From JBAXSK01 sp044358815 (GTDB taxonomy: Bacteria > Cyanobacteriota > Cyanobacteriia > Pseudanabaenales > Pseudanabaenaceae), in assembly GCA_044358815.1 (NCBI GenBank), contig JBIKNH010000001.1, positions 8,438-72,437 of the forward strand: a stretch of DNA of 64,000 nt. The letters are read 5' to 3'. Position numbers and translations under genes: made by a program. Positions within the stretch are counted from its first letter, which is position 1. Every line of letters begins with the position of its first letter. This document shows positions 35,881 through 43,989 of the stretch, one piece after another. A model generated the notes under the pieces. It was not told the origin of the DNA, did no database searches, and saw only the letters and a list, made by a program, of their open reading frames with translations.

Positions 35881-36150
35881 GCAGGGTGGTTTCATTCTCG
35901 GGAGGCTTGTATCTCGGTGGTGCTAAATAGGGCAGGATGCTGAGTTCGTCCCGTAGCACTGTCTAGCCCTACCTCATCCTTTCCATTTTAGGACTACCTG
36001 TATCTCTAGACTACAGCCTGTCTCAGAAACGAAAAAATTAAAAAAATCTAAAATCAACCAAGATCTTACATTTTCTGCTTGTATTTCGTTCAGAGTAATG
36101 TGGCTAGAACATAGCCCCTTAAAACGTTTCCGAAAATGAAACCACCCTGC
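35881..36150. mobile_element. MITE-like or eroded IS element with 21-base inverted ends
   Basis: GCAGGGTGGTTTCATTCTCGG at 35881-35901 is matched as an inverted copy (CCGAAAATGAAACCACCCTGC) at 36130-36150 with one mismatch, enclosing about 270 bases without a transposase ORF. It is flanked on both sides by the C-rich and G-rich palindromic repeats common between cyanobacterial genes (35843-35880 and 36155-36175). No clear target duplication was found. Confidence 0.6.
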
Positions 36151-36200
36151 TCGGTCCCCCTTATCAAAGGGGGAAGGCAGAGAGAAAGCAGGTAATAAAT

Positions 36201-36228
36201 AAAAAATACCCCCCTTAAGTAAGGGGGG
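36201..36228 (-). terminator. Strong terminator of acsF
   Basis: The palindrome CCCCCCTTAAGTAAGGGGGG at 36209-36228 is followed on the minus strand by TATTTTTTATT. It lies 12 bases after the acsF stop. Confidence 0.88.
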
Positions 36229-36239
36229 CTAGGGGGAAT

Positions 36240-37307
36240 CTACAGCACTGCGCCGCGTTGAATCTTAATCGGGGGGAGCAGATACATTTTCAGGAACTGC
36301 AAGCCGTTACCGATGTAATAGGGCAGTTTCCGTAAAGTCTTGACCCAGTTGGGGGCGCTAGAGTCAGCGATTTCGGCTAGTTTGGCGTTGTTTTCGACAC
36401 ATAGCTCTAAACAAGACCAGAACTGAGGGTTTTCCATGTCCAAAATCACGGGGAATGCCTTAGCAGCGTCACGGTTGGTGTCACGTAATACGGCGGTGAC
36501 ATAATCCAAGGTGTTCATGCCGAGCAACTCATAGAAGTCCTTGCGGTTGCAAACGTCATTGAGGTACATGGTGGCGAACACAGACAACAGGAAGAACCGT
36601 GACCATAACTCAGCCCGCCAACCTTGGATATATTCTTGGTTGGTCTTGAGCAAGAGGCTACAGAAGTCACCGTGACGGCTTTCGTCTTGACACCAGTTCT
36701 CAAAGAATTTGAAGATGGGATAAATCCGGTTTTTGGGATGAGCGGCTAAATGCTGGTGAATCTTGATATAACGCCAGTAACCGATTTTTTCTGATAAATA
36801 GGTGGCGTAGAAGATGAATTTAGGGGCAAAGTAGGTGTATTTCTTGGTTTTGGACAGGATCGACAAGTCTAGTTGCAGATCAAAGTCAGGCATGGCTTTG
36901 TTGAGGAAACCAGCGTGACGAGCTTCATCGCGGCTCATCAGGTTAAAGATTTCCGATACCAAAGGACTCTTATCCTTCATGCGGACGGCGATTTCTTTGT
37001 ACAGCAAGAAGCCAGAAAACTCAGAAGTGCAAGAGCCTTCGAGGAATACCCGAAATGATTCTCTGGTGTGTTCGTCAATGTGATCCCAAGATTGGTTAAA
37101 CTCGGCATCTCTGACAAAGTGTTTGCGGTTATAGTCTGCCTTGAATTCAGACAAAATCGCCTGAAAGTCTTTTTCAAGGTGGCTATAGTCGGCATTCGCC
37201 ATAGCATCAAAGTCAGTGGTATAAAAACGGGGGGTGAGGATGGTTTCCCGTTTGCCAGTGCCATTGACCTTAGGCGCGGCGGTTTCTTTGGAGGGAGTAG
37301 CTACCAT
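36240..37307 (-). CDS. acsF: Magnesium-protoporphyrin IX monomethyl ester (oxidative) cyclase AcsF
   Basis: A di-iron enzyme that closes the isocyclic ring E of chlorophyll with oxygen, turning Mg-protoporphyrin IX monomethyl ester into protochlorophyllide. The 355-residue length is typical. Iron-ligand motifs are visible as SRDEARHAGF (ExxH) and QDESRHGDF (ExxH), with a further ligand Glu in EGSCTSEF. The start MVATPSKETAA is clear and fits other cyanobacterial AcsF. Its presence supports an oxygenic phototroph. It is monocistronic here, with its own strong terminator. Confidence 0.97.
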   Translation of the reverse strand: MVATPSKETAAPKVNGTGKRETILTPRFYTTDFDAMANADYSHLEKDFQAILSEFKADYNRKHFVRDAEFNQSWDHIDEHTRESFRVFLEGSCTSEFSGFLLYKEIAVRMKDKSPLVSEIFNLMSRDEARHAGFLNKAMPDFDLQLDLSILSKTKKYTYFAPKFIFYATYLSEKIGYWRYIKIHQHLAAHPKNRIYPIFKFFENWCQDESRHGDFCSLLLKTNQEYIQGWRAELWSRFFLLSVFATMYLNDVCNRKDFYELLGMNTLDYVTAVLRDTNRDAAKAFPVILDMENPQFWSCLELCVENNAKLAEIADSSAPNWVKTLRKLPYYIGNGLQFLKMYLLPPIKIQRGAVL

Positions 37308-37415
37308 AGTTGGGTCAAAAGGGATATTTGTTTAGTGCCGTGTAACAGTTAAATAATATGGCGCTTATTCTAACACGTTGATTTGGGGCTGATGGTTGAT
37401 CCGTTGCTGATCAGT

Positions 37416-37513
37416 GGCAAGTTGTGGCGAAATGTTGCTGATTGTAAATGAGTGTAAAGTTGCATTAGATCAAAAACATCAAATCCCCAACTCTTTAAAG
37501 CAATTGGGGACAT
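37416..37513. repeat. Relic copy of the flanks of the higA gene
   Basis: GGCAAGTTGTGGCGAAAT at 37416-37433 is identical to 38161-38178 just upstream of the HigA gene, and similarity continues to about 37446. A hairpin (AAATCCCCAACTC...TTGGGGACATTT, 37480-37513) resembles the one that follows higA at 38546-38582. The order flank-then-hairpin without the gene suggests an old duplicate from which the coding part was deleted. Confidence 0.55.
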
Positions 37514-37514
37514 T

Positions 37515-37700
37515 TAGTTGACTCACTTTACACCCAAGCATTGTTCTTGGCTCAATCTGGTTGAGATTTGGTTTAGCATTTTGGTTTGTAAGTTACCCAG
37601 AAGAGCTAATTTTACTAGCAAGGAACAACTCAACACTCACTTAGTTATTATCCTGAAGTCTACTAGAGTGATGTTAATTCCACAGCGTACCCACTACTCA
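37515..37700 (+). pseudogene. IS630-family transposase C-terminal remnant
   Basis: The frame reads THFTPKHCSWLNLVEIWFS and continues KLPRRANFTSKEQL, which is the DDE C-terminal block (the Glu in NLVEIWFS) of IS630-type transposases. The N-terminal two thirds are absent, and after about residue 45 the frame breaks up, though a THYSG end is still visible. No complete inverted ends were found. It sits right after the relic hairpin at 37480-37513, so an insertion-deletion event shaped this area. Confidence 0.8.
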
Positions 37701-37712
37701 GGGATAATGAAG

Positions 37713-38009
37713 CTATCTGAGACGAGGTCTTGGATTACTGGGTCTTTTGACAGGCTGACTTGGAGGAACAGTAGGAGTAGTAACAACATTAGGTAGACTA
37801 TCTGCCCTCTTTCGACCTGTAGTAGTGGCACCCCTGATAATAGGTTTATTATTACCGCATTGGGAGCCACAAGGATGGTCTGGTGGATAAGTATTACAGC
37901 CCGCTAAACACATAGTTAGCTCATTGCTACGTTGAGCCGTGACTGGAAGAGAAACACTGAAAGTTGCCCCAGCAAATATAACTACTAGAGTTGACTTGAA
38001 ACAGTTCAT
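37713..38009 (-). CDS. Small secreted Cys-containing protein, unknown function
   Basis: I do not recognise this 98-residue protein. From ATG 38009 it has a signal peptide (hydrophobic run LVVIFAGATFSVSLPVTA, cleavage near 24). The mature part has four Cys in the pattern CX3C-X8-CX3C (CLAGCNTYPPDHPCGSQC), followed by a basic, Pro/Arg-rich tail. The frame is open further upstream to 38165, but that extension lacks a plausible start and would hide the signal peptide. The ribosome site is weak. It lies in a scar region with transposase and antitoxin relics. It could be a two-disulfide secreted peptide; this is inference. Confidence 0.5.
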   Translation of the reverse strand: MNCFKSTLVVIFAGATFSVSLPVTAQRSNELTMCLAGCNTYPPDHPCGSQCGNNKPIIRGATTTGRKRADSLPNVVTTPTVPPSQPVKRPSNPRPRLR

Positions 38010-38230
38010 AGTTTTTATCTTGATGTGAAATACTATTTTAACTAGTAAACTTATGACATGATTAACCAAGTTAGTAGTTAGTTTACTGCAAATTAACGAC
38101 AGACAATACCTAGTTTTTTCTTGAAAACTGACATTGCAAGGTAAAGATGTGTACAAAAGGGGCAAGTTGTGGCGAAATATTGCTAGTTATAACGAAAAAA
38201 ATAATTTTGCTTCAAGAGGGAAAATAACTT

Positions 38231-38542
38231 ATGAAAGACTTAAACGAAATTACCAATGGGAGGCAAATTAGACCAGTGCATCCAGGTGAGGTCATTGCAG
38301 ATGTGCTTGATGATCTTGAAATCACTCAGACAAGTTTTGCCGAGATGCTTGGTGTATCCCGCCGTACTGTTAATCAAATCATTCAGGGGCGTAGACCAAT
38401 CACGGTAGATATGGCGATTCGGATTGGTAAAACCCTGGGTAATGGTCCTCAACTCTGGCTAAATCTCCAGCAAAAAGTGGACTTGTGGGATGCTATGCAA
38501 GAGCATGAGGATGAGTACGAAAAGTTGCTAACGATTGCATAG
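38231..38542 (+). CDS. higA: HigA/VapI-type antitoxin, orphan
   Basis: A 103-residue protein with the HigA signature: RPVHPGEVIADVLDDL, a helix-turn-helix (SFAEMLGVSRRTVNQIIQG), then RPITVDMAIRIGKTLG and a C-terminal LWLNLQQKVDLW block. HigA neutralises the HigB mRNA interferase and represses its own operon. HigB is normally encoded just upstream, but the 220 bases before this gene hold no such ORF, so it is an orphan. Ribosome site AAGAGGGAAAA lies close to the ATG. A terminator hairpin follows immediately. Confidence 0.88.
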   Translation: MKDLNEITNGRQIRPVHPGEVIADVLDDLEITQTSFAEMLGVSRRTVNQIIQGRRPITVDMAIRIGKTLGNGPQLWLNLQQKVDLWDAMQEHEDEYEKLLTIA

Positions 38543-38545
38543 ACT

Positions 38546-38582
38546 AAATATTCCCAACTCTTTCAAGAAATTGGGGATATTT
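38546..38582 (+). terminator. Hairpin after higA
   Basis: The imperfect stem AAATATTCCCAA / TTGGGGATATTT closes over a 13-base loop, four bases after the higA stop. The T-run is weak. The same element, diverged, occurs at 37480-37513. Confidence 0.6.
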
Positions 38583-38596
38583 CCGCACACCGCACA

Positions 38597-38821
38597 CTAA
38601 AGCACGACATCATCCAAAGGCAGCAAACCACGATCCACATCAGGAAATGCCTCATCAATATCTCCTAGTGTCTCTAGTACGGCTAGTAAAGATTTAGGAC
38701 GAATCGGCTCAATAATCAGCCGCTCGCCCTCTTGTCGCAATAAAAACTCTTTACCAGATAAGTTAAGCTCTTGGGGTAGGGTCAGGATGTGATCTTTGCC
38801 CATTTTTACAACGAAAAACAT
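38597..38821 (-). CDS. AbrB/VapB-type antitoxin-like protein, orphan
   Basis: A 74-residue protein with a swapped-hairpin AbrB N-terminus (KMGKDHILTLPQEL, FLLRQEGERLIIEP) and an acidic C-terminal tail typical of toxin-binding antitoxins (PFAM SpoVT/AbrB type). The toxin is usually encoded directly downstream on the same strand; here downstream lies the end of higA on the other strand, so no PIN partner is left. The two orphan antitoxins are convergent, only 54 bases apart. Confidence 0.75.
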   Translation of the reverse strand: MFFVVKMGKDHILTLPQELNLSGKEFLLRQEGERLIIEPIRPKSLLAVLETLGDIDEAFPDVDRGLLPLDDVVL

Positions 38822-38857
38822 GGTACACCTCTGGCATCCTTGCTCACATCCACTAGC

Positions 38858-39583
38858 CTACAGCTTTTCCTCTGTTTCGTCCTTTTTGCTGGCTTGACGT
38901 TTTTTGCGCCATTCGTTGATGCCCAGGGCTGTACCGACAAAAATCACGCCGTAGGTGGGGGCAAAGTCGAAGGGGACATACTGCACATCAAAGTCAGTGA
39001 TCTTAAAAGATCCCTCGCTTCCATTGTTGGTTAGTGTGTATACTCGAAATACTAAGGTTTCTTCTGATTGTAAGGATACCAGTACATTACTTGACGGATT
39101 GTTAGGTTGGTCATCAATTGTAAATCGGGGTACTACATTACAGTTGTCGTAGCCGTCGTTACATATCGCTGCATTTTGATCGTAAGCACCTTGAGTGAAA
39201 ACGCCAGCAAAGTCATCACCAGCTCCATCATTGCTAGAGTATGACCACTTGAAGTTGATACTTAGCATAGCATTAGTTGGTGCAGTCAGATACCAGTCAA
39301 TGTAACTGATGTCTCCGGAACCATTAGCAGGTCCAAAAATGGTGGCAGTGGTCTCAGACAGGGTTGTGATGTCACCATTACTAGGATCGGAAGGGGGAGG
39401 AGTTACACCAGGTCCCCATACATTCCTTTGAAGATTGAATCCACCATTACTGTTGAAATTAAATCCTATAGCTTCAGCCCTACTCATCCAATCAAAACCA
39501 CCCGCTAAAGCAATGGCAACACCAATGGTTCCACAAACACCACCTAATTTAGCTATTAACTTCAACGGTTTGAGGTTGTTCAT
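38858..39583 (-). CDS. PFE-CTERM surface protein
   Basis: A 241-residue exported protein with an N-terminal signal (about 1-38, cleavage near SRAEA) and a beta-rich middle part with two Cys pairs. The C-terminal sorting signal has VPFDFAPTYGVIF, a hydrophobic helix, and the basic stretch WRKKRQ. This is the PFE-CTERM variant of the PEP-CTERM signal recognised by cyanobacterial exosortases. An exosortase gene is at 60321 in the same window, though pairing of the two is inference. It is separated from the RTX gene by about 140 bases and probably has its own promoter. Confidence 0.78.
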   Translation of the reverse strand: MNNLKPLKLIAKLGGVCGTIGVAIALAGGFDWMSRAEAIGFNFNSNGGFNLQRNVWGPGVTPPPSDPSNGDITTLSETTATIFGPANGSGDISYIDWYLTAPTNAMLSINFKWSYSSNDGAGDDFAGVFTQGAYDQNAAICNDGYDNCNVVPRFTIDDQPNNPSSNVLVSLQSEETLVFRVYTLTNNGSEGSFKITDFDVQYVPFDFAPTYGVIFVGTALGINEWRKKRQASKKDETEEKL

Positions 39584-39642
39584 TGTTTTGTGTTTAGTCT
39601 GGGGATATTTGCAGGCAAGTCGTTGATGTCCTAGTTTATAAC

Positions 39643-39664
39643 CAAAAACCTAGCCATTGCTAGG
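39643..39664 (-). terminator. Terminator of the Calx-beta/RTX gene
   Basis: On the minus strand the stem CCTAGC-AATG-GCTAGG (39649-39664) is followed by GTTTTTGG. It is about 60 bases after the stop. Confidence 0.75.
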
Positions 39665-39721
39665 CTGAGATAGTAAATGTCTCCTAGATAATAGTGAAAG
39701 TGTTTGTAACTTGCAATGGGT

Positions 39722-42520
39722 CTATGTAGTGAAATAGTTAGTTACTGGAGTAGTAACACCGCTTGGAGCAGTGCCAAAGAATCCGCTGATGTCAATTACC
39801 AAGTCACTAGCCGCACTAAAAGCTGCCGTACTATCATTTACTGATAGATAACTACGAGTACCAAACCTGAAAAATACTGCCTCACTTGCTCCCAAAGGTT
39901 GTGCCCCTGATGTTGATGAATCCTTATCTGCATAGGCATTGAGTGCAGCTATGGTTAAAGTAGTACCTGTTACTGTACCAGCATTAAACACGCTCAGCGG
40001 CAGACTCGGCAACTTAATGCGGTCACCTTGATTAAAGTTTAGATCACGGATGAAATCAGGGTTATCTACCAAAGACTCATTGAAGTTGTTATAACCAAAA
40101 AGATCTGATCCCGTACCACCAGTGAGGGAGTCGCGCCCCAGACCACCAATGATCAAATCATTACCAGCAGAACCATTGAGAGTATCATTACCGTCCAGTC
40201 CAAAGATTTGATCATTACCAGCACCACCGGTAAATGTGTCGTTACCAGATGTGCCATTATAAACAATTGAGCCACTATCATCATTGATGATTGTGCCAAC
40301 TGCTGATGCTACAGCTATATTTGCTCCCGAAGCATTACTAAGATTGATTGTGAACACCTCATCTGACTCTACAGCAGTATCTCCAATAATTGGCGCGTTA
40401 ATTACAATTGATGTTGCTCCAGCCGCAAAGGTAGCCACACCACTAATTGCAGTGTAGTCGCTGCCCGCAGTAGCTGTACCATCAGTAGTAGTATAGTCAA
40501 CCGTAACTGGCTGACCCGCTTGGGAAGACAATTGCAAGCTGAAAGCTAGATTCCTTGTGCCACTGTTACCCTCAGCCACACTTGCCCCAACAATGCTAAT
40601 CGTAGGTAACGCATCATTATCCAAAATCGTCGCCGTCACCGAACTAACCGCAGGTGCAATCGCCCCCTGAGGATTAGTGAAATTCACATTAAAGGTTTCG
40701 GTTTGTTCGTTGAAGTTGTCCCCTAAAACCTGCACAGTGAAAGTTTTAACCGTTTCACCAGCAGCAAAGGTGAGTACGCCAGAGGTGGCTGTATAGTCAA
40801 GCCCCCTATTTGCCGTAACATCCGCTGTGGCATAGTTGATACTAGCCGCTTGGGTCAAAGCTCCAGACAACCTGAGGGTAAACGTTAGATTCTGAGAAGT
40901 ACCGCTATCTCCCTCAGTCACAGGCACTATAGAATCTACCGACAAAACTACATCATTGTCTCTATTGGTGACATCAACGTTAAAACTCGCGTTATTGTAG
41001 CTAGGATCATTACTGCTGGCATTGCCCGTGATCTTATAAGCCACATCACCATCAAGGATATTGTCATCCACACCCGTAATCGTAACGGTTTGTGCCTGGT
41101 CCCAATTACTAGCATTAAAGAACAGAGGCACAGAGGACACACTACCTTCATTAGGCTTAGAGCTACTCAACTGAATCACAACATTAGCATTTGGTTCAGT
41201 GGTCAGCTTGACCGTAAAAGTTGCTGTGTTACCAGCTTCTGTGGTAATCAAACCAGCTACTGGTACAACTTCCAAACCAGCCACTGCCCCTGAGGCTAAG
41301 TCCCGCAGAACATCCAGATCCTGTATATCACCGTTGTTTAACCCTGGGGTAGGTGTGCCATCATTTAATTCAATGCGGGGAGTTTGCCAGTTGCTTACAA
41401 CATCACGGTGTTTAGAAAAGCTATCCCCAGTAAAATAAGCTGAATTAGAGCCGTTAGCTCCCGAATCCCAAACCAACTGAATTAACTCTAAATTCGTTGG
41501 CGTACCAGCCGTACTGGTTCCCCACCGGATAAAGTCCAAATAACCATTGTCAGTACCGCCACTATTACCATCGGCTCCAGGGGTATAGGCATACAGTGCC
41601 CCACCACTAGCTACCAGATTAGGTGTTGCCGCACTAGCCCCCAAGCCATCCGCCCCTACGGTCACTCCTGTACCTGGTGCTAAAATCATGCTCCAGTCAT
41701 TGGTTCCATTCACAACCGTATCAGGAGTTACCCCCGTTGAGGACATGTAAACGGCGATAATTGTCCCCTTCGGTAAATTACTTAAATAAGCATCATTACC
41801 AAAAGTAAACACCGAGCCAGAATTAGACAATTGCCCTGAGACTATAGGGTTATTAGTAACCCGCAGCCCCCGCAGATCCAAGCCTGCCTTTAGTGTCAGG
41901 ATTTCAAAAAAGTTGTTAGCCCCTTGAACCGCCGTAAACTCATTAAAAATCAAATCCCCTGCCGCTAAGCCTGCTTGCTCCACTGCCACAGGCTGCCCGT
42001 TAATCAGCGCAGTACCACTGTCATTCTGTGCCTTAATCGCTGCAATTTCCGCCGCGCTCAACTGCTGCCCCTGCACCAAAGCCGCAAATAATTCCCCTTC
42101 ATCACCCGCTGCATCTTGGCTGTTGATCCGCGCATCAATACTATGACCAATTTCTTCCAGTAGTACTGCCACTAATCGAGACGGATCAGACCCTGTAACT
42201 AAAGCCTCAGATAAATAAATTTGATCATTACTTGCTGCATAAGCCCCTAATGTCCCCACCCCTAAGCCGCTGCCGACTACATTAATGTTGGCAATATGAC
42301 GAAAATCTCCCGCTAACCACTCTAACCGGAGGGACTCAGCGGCGACAGCATCAAAACCAGCCCCGAAAACATTGCCAAACAATGCATCAAAACCGCCCTT
42401 GTTTTGGGCGATCGCCTGTAAATAACCTTGAGTAGCCTGAATAGCACTTCTGAAGGTATCAGTCAGACTTGGTTCATTGGCTTGTAAACCTATAATTGGG
42501 GCAAAATTAGGTGTAGACAT
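39722..42520 (-). CDS. Large secreted protein with Calx-beta domains and RTX repeats
   Basis: A 932-residue protein without an N-terminal signal peptide, with the layout of type I-secreted cyanobacterial adhesins. It has an N-terminal domain (about 1-190) with LLEEIGHSIDARIN and GDEGELFAALV, a segment like a lamin-tail domain (about 190-385, opening with DLIFNEFTAVQ), about three Calx-beta domains (about 420-520, 525-625, 630-735; each with DY.A.SG..TFA.G) and RTX nonapeptide calcium repeats (about 755-805, such as GGAGNDQIF and GNDTLNGSAGND). The C-terminal 120 residues are the secretion signal region. No type I secretion genes lie in the window. It is transcribed alone with its own terminator. 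Confidence 0.88.
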   Translation of the reverse strand: MSTPNFAPIIGLQANEPSLTDTFRSAIQATQGYLQAIAQNKGGFDALFGNVFGAGFDAVAAESLRLEWLAGDFRHIANINVVGSGLGVGTLGAYAASNDQIYLSEALVTGSDPSRLVAVLLEEIGHSIDARINSQDAAGDEGELFAALVQGQQLSAAEIAAIKAQNDSGTALINGQPVAVEQAGLAAGDLIFNEFTAVQGANNFFEILTLKAGLDLRGLRVTNNPIVSGQLSNSGSVFTFGNDAYLSNLPKGTIIAVYMSSTGVTPDTVVNGTNDWSMILAPGTGVTVGADGLGASAATPNLVASGGALYAYTPGADGNSGGTDNGYLDFIRWGTSTAGTPTNLELIQLVWDSGANGSNSAYFTGDSFSKHRDVVSNWQTPRIELNDGTPTPGLNNGDIQDLDVLRDLASGAVAGLEVVPVAGLITTEAGNTATFTVKLTTEPNANVVIQLSSSKPNEGSVSSVPLFFNASNWDQAQTVTITGVDDNILDGDVAYKITGNASSNDPSYNNASFNVDVTNRDNDVVLSVDSIVPVTEGDSGTSQNLTFTLRLSGALTQAASINYATADVTANRGLDYTATSGVLTFAAGETVKTFTVQVLGDNFNEQTETFNVNFTNPQGAIAPAVSSVTATILDNDALPTISIVGASVAEGNSGTRNLAFSLQLSSQAGQPVTVDYTTTDGTATAGSDYTAISGVATFAAGATSIVINAPIIGDTAVESDEVFTINLSNASGANIAVASAVGTIINDDSGSIVYNGTSGNDTFTGGAGNDQIFGLDGNDTLNGSAGNDLIIGGLGRDSLTGGTGSDLFGYNNFNESLVDNPDFIRDLNFNQGDRIKLPSLPLSVFNAGTVTGTTLTIAALNAYADKDSSTSGAQPLGASEAVFFRFGTRSYLSVNDSTAAFSAASDLVIDISGFFGTAPSGVTTPVTNYFTT

Positions 42521-42972
42521 AGGTTTATAACGGTGAAGGTTGGCAGCTAAATTTAGAGGATTAGGGCTTTAACTCGACGGAGGCTTTACACGAACAGATC
42601 CAAGGATAAATACTAGGATAAATATCAGAACAAATTTTACGAAGACGATTTCACGACAACAAACCGACAAATTTATGATGAAGCCTGACAAACTTATAGC
42701 AAATTTATAATAGGAACACCAAAATAATCTGGGCTAACACTAGCCTAAACCTTTCGCTGATAATTTTACAAGGAACTTTGCAAACAACTTTGCCAGCGAC
42801 CTCGCAAACAGACTTTGCAAATATTTCAGCATGTGATTAAGACCACAGACAGGCAATGTACCACAACTAATAAATAGCTGAGTTAATTCTAGTGAATTAA
42901 GGTCGCCCTTAGCCAAAATTACAAACAAAATCAATCAATTGATCCAAATATTAACCAGAATTTCAATCAGAA
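42521..42972. other. Spacer upstream of the RTX gene
   Basis: About 450 bases, AT-rich, with repeated short motifs such as ACAAATTTA and ATTTATA. A minus-strand frame at 42740-42934 is open, but its composition (LAKLFAKFLVKLSAKG) comes from an iterated AACTTTGC(A/C) motif and is unlikely to be a gene. Promoter of the RTX gene presumed here. Confidence 0.5.
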
Positions 42973-43722
42973 TTAAAACTCGCAATAACCCTGCTCAATT
43001 TCGATCCGGTCTAGAACTTTTAAACCACGGGGATCCGCAACGCGACGTAAGGTGGTCCGAGCATCGGCAACAACACTCAAGTCATCGTCATTCAAGGCAT
43101 GAATCAGCGCATCCACAGCATCATGATAGAGATCATCCTGGTTATCAGCGCTTTGCAACAGACACATCAATAGCTTACCCAAAGCCCACGCACAATTAGC
43201 ACGGACCGCTGACATTTTATCTTCGTTGAGTGCTTGGGTCACTGCGGCAATGGCTTTGATATCCCCTAACTGTCCCAAAGCACTGGCTGCCCATAACCTG
43301 ACTGCGGGAATATCATAGGTTAAGGCATTGATCAGACAATCTAAGGCATCGGAGTCATGGCAAGTACCTAAAGCCCACACTACCCCTTTACGGACATAGC
43401 CGTTCCAGTCCTGGTGAAACTGTTGAATTAAAGGCTCGATGGCAACCTTGCTTTTGTTGCGCCCTAAGGCATAGGCAGCACTGACACGCACCAACGGACA
43501 ATCATCGTTTAGTAATTGGATCAAACGGGGGATAGCACGAGCATCTTCTAGTTCGCAAAATACCCGCGCTGCCTGCATCCGCTCCATTGGCAAGTCTGAC
43601 TGTAATAAAATCAGCATTTCCTCTGGATCGGGTAAAGGAATCTCCTCCTCTGCTGGTAGATCCAGAGGACTTAAAGGGGCATTACTAAGCTCGAACAAGT
43701 CGTCGTTGGTCGTGTCGCGCAT
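42973..43722 (-). CDS. HEAT-repeat (PBS lyase-type) protein
   Basis: A 249-residue all-helical protein with five to six HEAT repeats of about 31 residues (for example VRVSAAYALGRNKSKVAIEPL, then VRLWAASALGQLGDIKAIAAV), covering about 45-235. The first 40 residues are acidic and Pro-rich. Such repeats occur in phycobilin lyases (CpcE/CpcF) but also in generic scaffold proteins. No phycobilisome gene is adjacent, so I do not assign lyase activity. It is monocistronic. Confidence 0.8.
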   Translation of the reverse strand: MRDTTNDDLFELSNAPLSPLDLPAEEEIPLPDPEEMLILLQSDLPMERMQAARVFCELEDARAIPRLIQLLNDDCPLVRVSAAYALGRNKSKVAIEPLIQQFHQDWNGYVRKGVVWALGTCHDSDALDCLINALTYDIPAVRLWAASALGQLGDIKAIAAVTQALNEDKMSAVRANCAWALGKLLMCLLQSADNQDDLYHDAVDALIHALNDDDLSVVADARTTLRRVADPRGLKVLDRIEIEQGYCEF

Positions 43723-43774
43723 TGTGATAAAACTTTCAGAATTCCGTAGACCAGATGTTGGACATCAACACCAT

Positions 43775-43858
43775 TAAAGCTAAAACCCAAAACAAAAAAC
43801 AAGCCAAAACTCAAAACAAAAACCAAAACAAAAAACAATCAAAACCTGTACCGTCTTC
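43775..43858. repeat. Low-complexity CCAAAACAAAAAACAA-type tract
   Basis: Iterated AAAACAAAAA/CCAAAAC units extend over about 80 bases in the spacer between the HEAT and carboxypeptidase genes. It looks like replication slippage. Confidence 0.6.
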
Positions 43859-43989
43859 CAAGTTGAGCAGGTAACTAGGCGATTTACAACATTGTTATCA
43901 TAGACCAGACTAGATTACTTTGTCTGTCCTATGTCTGTCTTAGCTAAGTCTGCCTTATCTAGAGGCTAATCTAGAGGCTGATTCAGGAC

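Larger units (their letters stand above)
35814..36239. other. Repeat-rich spacer before acsF (3' side)
   Basis: Besides the inverted-end element listed separately, it holds the CCCCCAACCCCCTCTCCC-type stretch at 35846-35870, the GGTCCCCCTTATCAAAGGGGG hairpin at about 36153-36173, and the acsF terminator. No gene is seen. Confidence 0.6.

Noticed and set aside
42740..42934. Minus-strand open frame with an amphipathic Lys/Leu/Ala C-terminus
   Set aside because: The regular LAKLFAKFLVKLSAKG comes from an iterated DNA motif; no start signal.
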